Below are positions 41,174 to 50,018 of a stretch of DNA of 64,000 nucleotides, in pieces. Origin of the DNA: CAIWXH01 sp964555675 (lineage in GTDB: Bacteria; Chloroflexota; Chloroflexia; Chloroflexales; Chloroflexaceae); assembly GCA_964555675.1 (NCBI GenBank), contig CAZKTU010000005.1, positions 5,946 to 69,945 of the forward strand, given 5' to 3'. The notes under the pieces were generated by a model. That model did not search any database and was not told the origin of the DNA. It saw only the letters and a list, made by a program, of their open reading frames with translations. A program made the position numbers and the translations under genes. How positions within the stretch are numbered: position 1 is the first letter of the stretch; each line of letters opens with the position of its first letter.

Positions 41174-41186
41174 AACTATAATAGTT
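41174..41186. promoter_or_regulatory. Overlapping divergent -10 elements (AACTATAATAGTT)
   Basis: The near-perfect palindrome contains TATAAT on the plus strand (41177-41182, toward osmC) and TATTAT on the minus strand (41183-41178, toward cofE). Both starts are within about 45 bases, so one element may drive both. Confidence 0.5.
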
Positions 41187-41223
41187 TGTGCCCTGTGGAG
41201 CAGATATGAAAGGAGAGCCGACG

Positions 41224-41664
41224 ATGGCTGAGTTCCAGCGCAGCGCCACTTCGACCTGGCGGGGTGATCTCAAGAGTGGCTCCGGCCAGGCCTCGACCGA
41301 GAGCGGCGCCCTGCGCGATACCGCGATCACCTATGTCTCACGCTTCGAGAACGGCGGCGGGAGTAACCCCGAGGAGCTGATCGCGGCGGCCCACGCCGCA
41401 TGCTACAGCATGTTTCTCTCGGCCATCCTCAGCGGCGCGGGCCACGTGCCCGAGGCCGTGAGTACCAGCGCGTCGGTGACCCTGCTCGCCGGCGAGGGCG
41501 GGCCGAAGATCACGAAGATCCACCTGGTGACCGAGGGCAAGGTACCCGGTATCGACCAGGCCACCTTCCAGAAGTTCGCCGACGACGCCAAGGCCGGCTG
41601 CCCGGTCTCCAAGCTGCTCGCCCCCGGCCTCGAGGCCATGACCCTCGAAGCGACCCTCTCGTAA
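41224..41664 (+). CDS. OsmC-family peroxiredoxin
   Basis: 146 aa organic hydroperoxide reductase of the OsmC/Ohr superfamily. The two redox cysteines lie in AAHAACYSMFLS and KAGCPVSKLL, the OsmC (not Ohr) arrangement. It detoxifies organic peroxides with thiol reductants in the cytosol. ATG 41224 is preceded by AAAGGAG; the longer frame from 41188 would add MPCGADMKGEPT. It is divergent from cofE. Confidence 0.93.
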   Translation: MAEFQRSATSTWRGDLKSGSGQASTESGALRDTAITYVSRFENGGGSNPEELIAAAHAACYSMFLSAILSGAGHVPEAVSTSASVTLLAGEGGPKITKIHLVTEGKVPGIDQATFQKFADDAKAGCPVSKLLAPGLEAMTLEATLS

Positions 41665-41673
41665 AGGATCAGG

Positions 41674-41730
41674 AATGAAGGATGAGGGATGACCTATTCA
41701 TCCTTCATCCTTCAGCCTTCATCCTTCCAA
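41674..41730. repeat. (ATGAAGG)n inverted repeat at the mtnP 3' end
   Basis: GAAGGATGAGGGATGA followed after a few bases by TCATCCTTCATCCTTC forms an inverted repeat of the 7-bp unit seen also at 51887-51916 and 59485-59510. The mtnP stop codon (TGA) is part of the repeat. Confidence 0.7.
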
Positions 41731-42618
41731 ATACTTCCCCGCGATCACGCGCAGCCGCTCGCGGGCCTCGGCCGGGATGTGCCCGCGGTCGGTGATGATC
41801 GCCGTGGCCAGGGCCCTGTGGGCCGGGCTGTCGAAGCCGTCGCCGATCCGCGCGACGGCCTCGGCCACGATACGCTGCGAGAGGGCCGCATTGGCGTGCA
41901 GCACCGCCACCACCGCCTCGACGGTGACCGAGGCGTGGTCGGGGTGCCAGACGTCGTAGTCGGTGACCATGGCCAGGGTGGCGTAGGCGATCTCGGCCTC
42001 GCGGGCCAGCTTGGCCTCGGGCAGGGCGGTCATGCCGATCAGGCTGTGGCCGCGCCGCCGGTTCTCTTCGCTCTCGGCTTTGGTCGAGAAGGCCGGCCCC
42101 TCCATCACTACCAGCGTGCCCCCCTGATGCACTGTGGCGCCCGCCGCCAGCGCCGCCCCGTGCAGCCGCTCGCTGAGCTCGGGGCAGAAGGGGTGGTCGA
42201 AGCCCACGTGGGCCACCACGCCCTGTTCGAAGAAGGTGTCCGGCCGACGCCCCCTGGTCCGGTCGAAGAGCTGGTCGGGGATGACCACATGGCCCGGCGC
42301 GTAGTCGTCGCGCAGCGAGCCCACGGCGCTGACCGAGATCAGGTACTGGACGCCGAGCTGCTTGAAGGCGTGGATGTTGGCCCGCGCCGGCACCTCCGAC
42401 GGGTTCAGGCGGTGCCCCCGCCCGTGGCGCGGCAGGAAGGCCACCCGCCGCCCCGCCAGGCTCCCTACCACAATGGCGTCGCTCGGCTCGCCATAGGGCG
42501 TGCTCAGGCGTAGCTCTTCGATATCGGCCAGCCCGGCCATGGCATAGAGCCCGCTGCCCCCGATCACGCCAATAGCGCATCGCGCCGAAGCATCGGGCGT
42601 TGTCGCCGCCTCAGGCAT
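41719..42618 (-). CDS. mtnP: S-methyl-5'-thioadenosine phosphorylase
   Basis: 299 aa. Cleaves methylthioadenosine with phosphate to adenine and methylthioribose-1-phosphate in methionine salvage. IGVIGGSGLYAMAGL, FLPRHGRGHRLNPSEVPARAN, VVMEGPAFSTKAES and GMTALPEAKLAREAE are typical class 2 PNP/MTAP motifs. ATG 42618 has AAGGAG about 8 bases upstream. It could also accept other purine nucleosides. Confidence 0.94.
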   Translation of the reverse strand: MPEAATTPDASARCAIGVIGGSGLYAMAGLADIEELRLSTPYGEPSDAIVVGSLAGRRVAFLPRHGRGHRLNPSEVPARANIHAFKQLGVQYLISVSAVGSLRDDYAPGHVVIPDQLFDRTRGRRPDTFFEQGVVAHVGFDHPFCPELSERLHGAALAAGATVHQGGTLVVMEGPAFSTKAESEENRRRGHSLIGMTALPEAKLAREAEIAYATLAMVTDYDVWHPDHASVTVEAVVAVLHANAALSQRIVAEAVARIGDGFDSPAHRALATAIITDRGHIPAEARERLRVIAGKYLEG

Positions 42619-42685
42619 ACTCTTGCTCCTTCGTCGCTCGACAGGTACGGCGAGAGTATACCCGATCAGGCTGAGCGAGGCGCGC

Positions 42686-43375
42686 TCAGCCGATGAATTT
42701 GTAGCCCAGCCCGTGTACTGTGAGAATGTACTTGGGGTGGCGCGGGTGCTCTTCGAGCTTCTGGCGCAGCCAGGCCACATGGACGTCGACGGTGCGGGTC
42801 GAGACCAGGGCGTTGTAGCCCCAGACCTCGTTCAGCAGGGCGTCGCGCGAGAGGGTCTCGCCGCGGTGCTCGATAAAGTAGCGCAGCAGCCGAAACTCGA
42901 GGGCCGACAGGTCGATCGTGGCCCCGTTGCGGCTCACCGCCGAGCGGCGCAGGTCGACCTGGATCGGCCCGAACTCGTAGACCCCCTCCTCGGCCTGGGG
43001 GCTCTCGCCGGGGGCGCGCCGCAGCAGGGCCTCGACCCGGGCCAGCAGCTCGATCATCTCGAAGGGCTTGGCCAGGTAGTCGTCGGCGCCCAGCTTGAGG
43101 CCGACCACCTTGTCGACGATCTGGCCGCGGGCCGTCAGCATGATCACCGGGGTCTGGTTGCGGCGCTGGCGCAGGTCGCGGCAGACGTCGAAGCCGTTGC
43201 GCTGGGGCAGCATGACGTCGAGGATGATCAGGTCGTAGAGCTCGGTCAGGGCGCGGGCCAGGCCCGTATCGCCGTCGCCCGCGGCCTCGACCGCGTAGCC
43301 CTCGCTGCGCAGCCGGTCCGACAGGGTCATCACCAGCCCGGGCTCGTCTTCGACGAGCAGTATGCGTTTGTTCAT
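42686..43375 (-). CDS. OmpR/PhoB-family response regulator
   Basis: 229 aa. The receiver domain (KRILLVEDEPGLVMTLSDRL; Asp in LIILDVMLPQRNGFD; Lys in DDYLAKPFEMIELLARV) is joined to a winged-helix DNA-binding domain (LSALEFRLLRYFIEHRGETLSRDALLNEVWGY, RTVDVHVAWLRQKLE). The start overlaps the stop of the upstream sensor kinase by 4 bases (ATGA), so the pair is translationally coupled. The target genes are not known. Confidence 0.95.
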   Translation of the reverse strand: MNKRILLVEDEPGLVMTLSDRLRSEGYAVEAAGDGDTGLARALTELYDLIILDVMLPQRNGFDVCRDLRQRRNQTPVIMLTARGQIVDKVVGLKLGADDYLAKPFEMIELLARVEALLRRAPGESPQAEEGVYEFGPIQVDLRRSAVSRNGATIDLSALEFRLLRYFIEHRGETLSRDALLNEVWGYNALVSTRTVDVHVAWLRQKLEEHPRHPKYILTVHGLGYKFIG

Positions 43376-45315
43376 AAACTTCCTGTGGCGGGCGAGCCGA
43401 AGGGCCGCGCGCCGGAGTCGCCGGGATCCTGGAGCCAGTCGCCCGTGTCCTGGAGCGGCAGATGCAGGGTGAAGCGCGCGCCGTGGCCGACGCGACTCTC
43501 GACGCTGACCCGCCCGCCGTGGCCCTCGGCGGTGTGGCGCACCAGACTCAGGCCGAGGCCGCTGCCCGCGGCATAGGCCGCCATCGCGGACCGCCCGCGA
43601 TAGAACGGCTCGAAGATATGCGGCAGGTCGGCGGGGTCGATGCCGGGGCCGCTGTCGCGCACGCTGATCTGCAGCTCGGCGCCGAGTTCGGTCGTCGCGA
43701 CCCTGGCCTCGACGCCGATCCGTGCGCCGGAACCCCCATACTTCATGGCGTTGCTGATCAGGTTCTGGAGGGCTCGTCGCAGGGCCGCCTGGTCGGCGCT
43801 CACGGGCGGCAGGGCCGGGTCGACGGCCAGCGCCAGTTCGTGGCCGCCCTCGCGCAGCTGCAGCTCGAGGCCCTGAACCACGCTCTCGAGCAGGGGGGCG
43901 ACGTCGGTGCGCTGCAGGTGGTAACCTTGCTGGCCCGACTGGGCCCCCGCGAAGGCCAGGACCTGCTCGACCATCTCGGTCAGGCGCCGGCCCTCGTGGT
44001 AGATCACCGCCCCGTACTGGCGGGCCTTCTGCGGGTCGTGGACCAGCCCGTCGGCCAGGTTCTCGCCCGCCGAGCAGATCACCGCCAGGGGCGTGCGCAG
44101 TTCGTGCGAGACGGCCGAGGCGAAGGTGAGCTGCTGGCGGGCCAGGCGCTGCGCGCGGCGCGTCGCCAGGAGGAGCATGACCATACTGCCCCCCAGCAGC
44201 AGCAGCGTGCCGAAGCTGACCATCAGGTTGCGGGCGCGCAGCCCGGCGATGGCCGCGTCGAGCGAGCCCTCGCGGTGCTTGAGCACCAGGCGCCACTGTC
44301 CGCGCTCGGCGAGGCTGGCCTCGGCGTCCTGGCGCCCGAGCACGCCGATCGTGATCCGCTCCCCGCTGGCTCGGTCATCGGGCAGCCGGAAGGGCAGGGC
44401 CTCGCCCGTCATCAGCAGCCGGTTGAGCTCGGCGTAGGTAATATTGAAGATGCCCACGGCCGCGTCGCCTGTGGCAAAGCTGCGGGCGTCGAGGCGCTCG
44501 TCCGAGCTGAAGATCAGCTCGTTGGGCGCGATCTGATCGACGACGCCGAGGTTATAATCGAGGCCGCCCTCGCCCGGGAAGTAGCGCCGGGCCAGCTCGG
44601 GCAGAAATGCGTCCGCGATATAGTCGCGGTCGAGGACGACGACGGTGTGGGCGAGCAGGGGCGAGTCGTACAGCTCGGGCGGGCAGCGCAGACAGCGCCC
44701 GAAGGCGCCGGGGAAGACCAGGTCGCTGAAGAGCAGGTCGGCGTTGAAGCCCAGCTCTTGCTGGTCCGAGAGCAGCCATGGCCGTGCGGCGGGGATGAGC
44801 AGGGCCGGCCCCGCCCGGTCGACCGGGCTGACATTAATCTGGTCGCGGTCGCCCTCGATGAAGATGGCCCTGTAGATCCGCTCGATACGGCGGCGCAGCG
44901 GCATCAGCTCGAACGGCCACTGCACCGTGGTGAAGCTGCGGCTGTCGTGGTAGTAGCGCTGCAGGGTGGCCTGCCCGATCTGGTTGACCTCGACCAGGTA
45001 GATCTCCTTCACCAGGCCGGGGTTGGGCGCGGTCTCCTGCCAGTGGTCATAGCGCACGGCAAAACGCTCCCAGTTGGCCTCGCGCAGGGTCGGCGCGTCC
45101 ATCTGGAAGCTCAGGTAGGCCCGGGCCAGCTCGCGATCGAAGTCCTCGCCCATGCGCTGGGCGCTGATCGCCAGATTGGCCTGGCGCCGCTCGCGCTCGC
45201 CGGCGCTGACCTGCCCCACCCAGTGGTATTGCAGGGTGGCGAGGAGCGTGAGAGCGACGAGGGTGGCAATGATCAAGGGCGCGAACGCCGCTGTGAATCC
45301 TGCGCGTCGAGTCAT
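43372..45315 (-). CDS. Sensor histidine kinase with large extracytoplasmic domain
   Basis: 647 aa. One membrane helix (FAPLIIATLVALTLLATLQYHWVG, residues about 11-34), then about 320 residues outside the membrane, a second helix (LMVSFGTLLLLGGSMVMLLLA), and the kinase core. That core has the HisKA box FASAVSHELRTPLAVICSAGENLA, then NLISNAMKYGGSG (N box), VRDSGPGIDPADLPHIFEPF (G1) and GSGLGLSLVRHTAEGHGG (G2). The ligand domain is not one I recognise. It is coupled to the regulator at 42686. The ATG at 45315 lies only 6 bases after a TATACT -10-like element. Confidence 0.9.
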   Translation of the reverse strand: MTRRAGFTAAFAPLIIATLVALTLLATLQYHWVGQVSAGERERRQANLAISAQRMGEDFDRELARAYLSFQMDAPTLREANWERFAVRYDHWQETAPNPGLVKEIYLVEVNQIGQATLQRYYHDSRSFTTVQWPFELMPLRRRIERIYRAIFIEGDRDQINVSPVDRAGPALLIPAARPWLLSDQQELGFNADLLFSDLVFPGAFGRCLRCPPELYDSPLLAHTVVVLDRDYIADAFLPELARRYFPGEGGLDYNLGVVDQIAPNELIFSSDERLDARSFATGDAAVGIFNITYAELNRLLMTGEALPFRLPDDRASGERITIGVLGRQDAEASLAERGQWRLVLKHREGSLDAAIAGLRARNLMVSFGTLLLLGGSMVMLLLATRRAQRLARQQLTFASAVSHELRTPLAVICSAGENLADGLVHDPQKARQYGAVIYHEGRRLTEMVEQVLAFAGAQSGQQGYHLQRTDVAPLLESVVQGLELQLREGGHELALAVDPALPPVSADQAALRRALQNLISNAMKYGGSGARIGVEARVATTELGAELQISVRDSGPGIDPADLPHIFEPFYRGRSAMAAYAAGSGLGLSLVRHTAEGHGGRVSVESRVGHGARFTLHLPLQDTGDWLQDPGDSGARPFGSPATGSL

Positions 45316-45321
45316 GGCGGA

Positions 45322-45327
45322 AGTATA
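45322..45327 (-). promoter_or_regulatory. -10 element of a possibly leaderless kinase mRNA
   Basis: On the minus strand TATACT is followed by six bases and then the ATG at 45315, so transcription would begin at or next to the start codon. No ribosome binding site is seen. Confidence 0.4.
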
Positions 45328-45464
45328 GCGGAAGGGCTGCCCGAAGGGAATAGGGCGGCCCATGTCCTAACAAGCTTAACAAGCAAGAGATTCTACCACC
45401 CCCGGCGCTCTGGCGCTATGCTACAATGCCGCGCATCCCCGCGCCCCAATGGAGGAGGCGAGCG

Positions 45465-46310
45465 ATGAGCGCATTTGTCGAGACCAACGGCATCCAGCTG
45501 CACTACGCCGATGCGCCCGGCGGATCCCCGCCGCTGGTGCTGGTCCACGGCCTCACGGCCAACTGCCGCGCCTTCGAGGTTGTCGTGGGCCACCTGGCCC
45601 CGCGCCTGCGGGTGATCACCCCCGATATGCGCGGGCGCGGCGCCAGCGACAAGCCCGCCGCCGGCTATCGCATGGCCGACCACGCCGCCGATCTGCTCGG
45701 CCTGCTCGACGCCCTCGGCCTCGAGCGGGTGGTCATGGGCGGCCACTCGTTCGGCGGCCTGCTCTCGCTCTACATGGCCGCCAACCACGCCGGGCGGGTC
45801 GCCCGGGCGGTGCTGATCGACGCCGCGATCAGCGCGGCCAGCGAGCGCACCCGCGAGCTGATCCGCCCCGCCCTGGCCCGCCTCGAGCGTAGCTACCCCT
45901 CGTTCGAGGCCTACCTCGACCTGCTGCGCCAGGCGCCCTACTACCACGGTTGGGAGTGGGACCCGGTGCTCGAGCGCTACTACCAGGCCGATGTGGCCAT
46001 GGCCCCCGACGGCAGCGTGCGCCCGCGCGCCAACCCGGCCCATATTGCCGCGGCCGCCGACGGGGTGATCGCCGAGCCGTGGCGCGCCCACCTCGCCCAC
46101 GTCGGCTGCCCCGTCCTCATGGTCCACGCCACGGGCCCCTACGGGCCGCCCGGCGCCCCGCCCATCGTCAGCGCCGAGCAGGCCGCCGAGACGCGCGCCC
46201 TGCTGCCCCACTGCGCCTATGCCCACGTCCCCGGCAACCATATGACCATGCTCTACGGACAGGGCGCCCAGGCCACCGCCGAGGCCATCCTCGCCTTCGT
46301 CGAGGGGTAG
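45465..46310 (+). CDS. Alpha/beta hydrolase
   Basis: 281 aa alpha/beta-hydrolase fold. The oxyanion-side motif VLVHGLTANCRAFEVV, nucleophile elbow GGHSFGG (Ser95) and the terminal His in VPGNHMTMLYG are present; the acid residue is not certain. The substrate is unknown; esterase, lactonase or C-C hydrolase are all possible. GGAGGAGG lies just before ATG 45465. The F420-type PPOX gene follows 68 bases downstream. Confidence 0.9.
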   Translation: MSAFVETNGIQLHYADAPGGSPPLVLVHGLTANCRAFEVVVGHLAPRLRVITPDMRGRGASDKPAAGYRMADHAADLLGLLDALGLERVVMGGHSFGGLLSLYMAANHAGRVARAVLIDAAISAASERTRELIRPALARLERSYPSFEAYLDLLRQAPYYHGWEWDPVLERYYQADVAMAPDGSVRPRANPAHIAAAADGVIAEPWRAHLAHVGCPVLMVHATGPYGPPGAPPIVSAEQAAETRALLPHCAYAHVPGNHMTMLYGQGAQATAEAILAFVEG

Positions 46311-46378
46311 CGGCGCCGCCCGCGCGGACCGGTTCATGCTAAGATATCGCGAACGGAGCGCATACCTGTGAGGAGAGC

Positions 46379-46783
46379 ATGGCCCCGACACTGAGCGAGA
46401 AGACCCGCGCCTTCATCGAGGCGCCCCGCTTCGGCGTTCTCGGCACCAGCCAGGCCGACGGCGCCCCCCAGCTGACCGTGATGTGGTACGAGCTGCAGGG
46501 CGACGAGATTATGATGAATACTACCGTCCAGCGGGCCAAGGCCGCCAACCTGCGGCGCGATCCGCGCGTCGCCCTCTGCATCGAGGACGGCTACGACTAC
46601 GTGACGGTCTATGGCACGGCCCGGCTGATCGACGACCCCGAGACGGCCCAGGCCGATATCCACCGCCTGGCCACGCGCTACCACAACCGCGAGAAGGCCG
46701 ACCAGATGACGCGCGATCAGTTCGGCAAGCAGCAGCGCCTGACCATCCGCATGAGCATCGAGCGGGTCGTCGAGCACTGGTAG
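46379..46783 (+). CDS. PPOX-class F420-dependent oxidoreductase-like protein
   Basis: 134 aa split-barrel flavin/F420-binding protein. SEKTRAFIEAPRFGVLGTSQADGAPQLTVMW and LRRDPRVALCIEDG match the short PPOX-class F420-dependent group (TIGR03618-like). An F420 cofactor is consistent with the F420 locus a few kb upstream. GAGGAG precedes the ATG. The substrate is unknown. Confidence 0.85.
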   Translation: MAPTLSEKTRAFIEAPRFGVLGTSQADGAPQLTVMWYELQGDEIMMNTTVQRAKAANLRRDPRVALCIEDGYDYVTVYGTARLIDDPETAQADIHRLATRYHNREKADQMTRDQFGKQQRLTIRMSIERVVEHW

Positions 46784-46810
46784 GGCCCAAGCGCTACGGA
46801 GGGTGAACCT

Positions 46811-47053
46811 ATGTCCACACTGAGAGAGCAACTGTCCGAAGTCAATGCGACGATCGAGGCCCGCGAGGAGGAGCAGCGCCAGATCTACGCCGATAGCCAG
46901 GTTGACGACCGCGAGCACCCTCGCCTCGGCGAGATCACCCACGAGCTGGCCCACCTGTGGGATCTGAAGCGTCGGCTCGAGGCCGCGATCGCCGCCGGCC
47001 TCTCCCAGCTCCCGGTGCCGCCCCCCGAGCATCCCGAGAACCAGGTGGGCTAG
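46811..47053 (+). CDS. Small helical protein, DUF2630-like
   Basis: 80 aa, predicted two helices. The core EHPRLGEITHELAHLWDLKRRLEAA resembles DUF2630 proteins of Actinobacteria and Chloroflexota. No function is known. It follows the PPOX gene by 27 bases, so the two are likely co-transcribed; GGAGGGTGA lies before the ATG. Confidence 0.75.
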   Translation: MSTLREQLSEVNATIEAREEEQRQIYADSQVDDREHPRLGEITHELAHLWDLKRRLEAAIAAGLSQLPVPPPEHPENQVG

Positions 47054-47085
47054 GAAAAGCTTTACACCTTTGACACTGGCTCAGC

Positions 47086-47115
47086 TTGACACCGGCGCCG
47101 TCGCCGGTGTATCCT
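47086..47115 (+). promoter_or_regulatory. Promoter with internal inverted repeat upstream of the ABC importer operon
   Basis: TTGACA (47086-47091), 18 bases, TATCCT (47110-47115). The spacer contains the perfect inverted repeat ACACCGGCG-ccgt-CGCCGGTGT (47089-47110), suitably placed for a repressor to block the promoter. It may alternatively be a terminator of the preceding gene. Confidence 0.5.
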
Positions 47116-47257
47116 TTCACCTACCGCTCTCTGTCCCCACATAGCCGGCTCGTCGCCGGCCCTCGGTCAAGCGCTGACCATCCCGGCGCAGCCTGTCGCG
47201 CCACTCCTCACGCCGACGGCCTGGGGCCGTCACTCGGAATTGTGCAAGGAGTCTCAG

Positions 47258-49012
47258 ATGCTCAGGAAGCCTACCCTCCTTTTGGCGTCCCTGCTGCTCG
47301 CCATGCTGCTGAGCGCCTGCGGCGGCGCCCCGCCCGGCGGCGCCGCGACCCAGCCCCCCGCAACAGATGCCACCACAGCCCCCGCAACCGATGCCACCGC
47401 GGCCCCCGCAGCCGATGCCACAGCGGCCCCCGCGGCCGGCGGCGGCACCCTGACGATCGGTCGCACCGCCGCCCCCGACTCGCTCAACCCGGGGGCCGCC
47501 TATCTCACCGAGGCCTTCGACCTCTTCGACCTGGCCTACGATACCCTGGTCAGGATCGACCTGAAGAACGAGCTCTACCCCGGTCTGGCGCAAGAGTGGT
47601 CGGTCGGCGAGGATGGCCGCACCTGGACCTTCAAGCTCTACGAGGGCGCCACCTGGCACGACGGCCAGCCGCTCACCGCTGAGGATGTGAAGTTCACCTT
47701 CGAGATGATCAAGGGCTTCGAAGCCTTCGCCCTGCTGAAGGACTATGTCTCGTTGCTCGAGTCGGTCGAGGCCCCCGATCCGACAACGGTGGTGGTCACC
47801 TTCGAGCAGCCCGTGGCCAACACCGACGAGCGCTTCTCGTCGCTCTATATTCTGCCGAAGCATATCTGGGGCGAGTTCGCCGACGAGACGGCCGCCACCG
47901 AGTTCGAGAATACCGAGTTGATCGGCTCGGGCCCCTTCAGGCTGGCCGAGTACAAGCCCGGCGAGTTCGCACGCCTGACGGCAGTCAAGGACCACTACTC
48001 GACCGTGCCGAAGATCGACACGGTGATCTACCGCGTCTTCGGCAACGGCGACGCCATGGTCCAGGCCCTGCGCACCGGCGAGGTCGACCTGATCGGCGTG
48101 CCCAGCAACACCGTGGTCCGCTCGCTGCAGTCCGAGTCGAATATCAAGGTCGAGGTCGGCAATCAGCGCGCCCTCTCGGACATCTTCTTCAACGTGGTCA
48201 CCAAAGAGAACTGCCCCCCCGAGGTCGGCAAGTGTACCGGCCACCCCGCCCTCCAGGATGTGCGGGTGCGCCAGGCCCTGGCCCACGCCACCGACAAGCA
48301 GGCCCTGATCGACGGCATCCTGCTCGGCCTGGGCAGCCCCGGCCTCAGCCTGGTCACCCCCGCCCACGGCGAGGCCTTCGCCAGTCAGGTCCAGGACTAC
48401 GCCTTCGATGTGGCGAAGGCAAATCAGATCCTCGACGAGGCCGGCTACGCCGACTCTGACGGCGATGGGGTGCGCGAGATGCCCGGCGACCCGAGCAAGC
48501 CCCTCTCGCTGCGCTACAGCTACCCCGCCGACCAGGACGCCGCCGACGGCCAGCGCTTCTTCGAGCTGCTGAGCGAGCAGTGGAAGCAGGCCGGGGTCGA
48601 GCTCAACCTGACCCCGCTCGACGGCGACGCCCTGACCGCGATCTGCTGCCCCGCCTTCGACTACGACGTGATCCGCTGGGGCTGGGGTGTGGGCGTGGAT
48701 CCCGCCTCGCTGCTCTATATCGCGACTACCGAGCAGATCCCCACCGGAATCAGCGAGGCCGGCTACTCGAACCCCGAGTATGACGCCCTCTTTCAAGAGC
48801 AGCTGACGACGATCGATAAGGCGAAGCGCCAGGCGATCATCCACGAGATGCAGGCCATCCTGGTGCGCGATGTGCCCTATATCATCCCTTACTATGCCCA
48901 GAATGTCGCGGCCTATCGCAGCGACCGCTTCCAGGGCTGGGTGATCGAGCCCGAGGGCCTGCTCTCGCTGAGCGACCGTCTGTCGATCGTCAATGTGACG
49001 CCGGTGAACTAG
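47258..49012 (+). CDS. Peptide/nickel-type ABC transporter substrate-binding lipoprotein
   Basis: 584 aa family-5 extracytoplasmic solute-binding protein. The lipobox LLSAC at about residue 23 marks it as a lipoprotein. A linker of degenerate APATDATA repeats (about residues 35-70) precedes the SBP_bac_5 domain: DLFDLAYDTLVRIDLKNEL, SVGEDGRTWTFKLYEGATWHDG, LTAEDVKFTFE and FKLAEYKPGEF-like. The ligand is an oligopeptide or similar; the exact substrate cannot be read. An earlier in-frame start (47240) was not used. The two permeases follow immediately. Confidence 0.93.
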   Translation: MLRKPTLLLASLLLAMLLSACGGAPPGGAATQPPATDATTAPATDATAAPAADATAAPAAGGGTLTIGRTAAPDSLNPGAAYLTEAFDLFDLAYDTLVRIDLKNELYPGLAQEWSVGEDGRTWTFKLYEGATWHDGQPLTAEDVKFTFEMIKGFEAFALLKDYVSLLESVEAPDPTTVVVTFEQPVANTDERFSSLYILPKHIWGEFADETAATEFENTELIGSGPFRLAEYKPGEFARLTAVKDHYSTVPKIDTVIYRVFGNGDAMVQALRTGEVDLIGVPSNTVVRSLQSESNIKVEVGNQRALSDIFFNVVTKENCPPEVGKCTGHPALQDVRVRQALAHATDKQALIDGILLGLGSPGLSLVTPAHGEAFASQVQDYAFDVAKANQILDEAGYADSDGDGVREMPGDPSKPLSLRYSYPADQDAADGQRFFELLSEQWKQAGVELNLTPLDGDALTAICCPAFDYDVIRWGWGVGVDPASLLYIATTEQIPTGISEAGYSNPEYDALFQEQLTTIDKAKRQAIIHEMQAILVRDVPYIIPYYAQNVAAYRSDRFQGWVIEPEGLLSLSDRLSIVNVTPVN

Positions 49013-49015
49013 GCC

Positions 49016-50005
49016 ATGGGCGGCAGCTACATCCTGCGGCGGCTCGGGCTGGCCCTGCTCACGATCGCCTTCGTGGCGGTGCTGAACTTCTTCCTGTTCC
49101 GCGTGCTGCCCGGCGATCCGGCCCGCATCGTGCAGGACCCGCGGCTCACCAGCGAGGCCCGCGAGGCCATTCGCCAGCGCTTCGGCCTCGATAAGCCTCT
49201 GCTGGTGGGCGCGGCGGGCGCGCCCTTCGACAGCCAGTTCTTTCGCTACCTGGGCGGGCTAGTCCGGGGCGATCTGGGCATCTCGTTCAACTTCAACCGG
49301 CCCGTGGCCGACCTGCTGCGCGAGCGCCTGGTCAATACCGTCCTGCTGGTGCTCGCCGGCGAGGTGCTGGCGATCGTGCTGGGCATCGCCCTGGGCGTGG
49401 TGGCGGCCTGGCGTCGCGGCAGCGCCCTCGACACGGGGCTGCTGGTCTTCGGCCTATTCACCTGGGCCCTGCCGACCTTCTTCCTCGGGATCATCCTGCT
49501 GATCGTCGGCAGCACCTTCTTCGGGCTGCCCGTGGGCGGCATCCGCACGCCCGGCATGGTCTACGCCAACTGGTGGGAGCAGGTGCTCGATGTCGGGCGG
49601 CACCTCATCCTGCCGACGATCACCCTGACGATCATCCTGCTGGGCCAGTTCCTGCTGATCATGCGCAGCTCGCTGCTCGACGTGCTGGGCGAAGACTACA
49701 TCCTGACCGCCCGGGCCAAGGGCCTGAGCGACAGCCAGGTGCTGCGCAACCACGCCATGGGCAACGCCATGCTGCCCATGGTGGCCCTGGTGGCCCTGAC
49801 CCTGGGCTTCGTGGTCAGCGGCTCGATCCTGATCGAGAGCGTCTTCTCGTGGCCCGGCCTGGGCAGCGCGGTCTTCGAGGCCGTGGGCCGGCGCGACTAC
49901 CCGATGCTCCAGGGCGCCTTTATGCTCTTCACGGTCAGCGTAGTGCTGGCCAACACCGCCGCCGACCTGCTGATCGCCGCCCTCGACCCGCGGGTGAGGA
50001 GCTGA
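49016..50005 (+). CDS. ABC transporter permease, DppB/OppB family
   Basis: 329 aa. First inner-membrane permease of the importer, with about six helices (LGLALLTIAFVAVLNFFLF at the N-terminus). RVLPGDPARIV and the EAA loop (ARAKGLSDSQVLRNHAMGNAMLP) that contacts the ATPases are present. It begins 3 bases after the binding-protein stop. The permease partner follows 13 bases later. Confidence 0.93.
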   Translation: MGGSYILRRLGLALLTIAFVAVLNFFLFRVLPGDPARIVQDPRLTSEAREAIRQRFGLDKPLLVGAAGAPFDSQFFRYLGGLVRGDLGISFNFNRPVADLLRERLVNTVLLVLAGEVLAIVLGIALGVVAAWRRGSALDTGLLVFGLFTWALPTFFLGIILLIVGSTFFGLPVGGIRTPGMVYANWWEQVLDVGRHLILPTITLTIILLGQFLLIMRSSLLDVLGEDYILTARAKGLSDSQVLRNHAMGNAMLPMVALVALTLGFVVSGSILIESVFSWPGLGSAVFEAVGRRDYPMLQGAFMLFTVSVVLANTAADLLIAALDPRVRS

Positions 50006-50018
50006 GTGGGATTGTGAG

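Noticed and set aside
42686..44296. 536-aa extended version of the OmpR-type regulator
   Set aside because: The upstream part is a shifted reading of the sensor kinase. The regulator starts at ATG 43375 and overlaps the kinase stop by 4 bases.
47086..47115. Simple terminator of the DUF2630-like gene
   Set aside because: Not excluded, but the repeat lies exactly between good -35 and -10 elements and has no T tract, so a promoter with operator is preferred.
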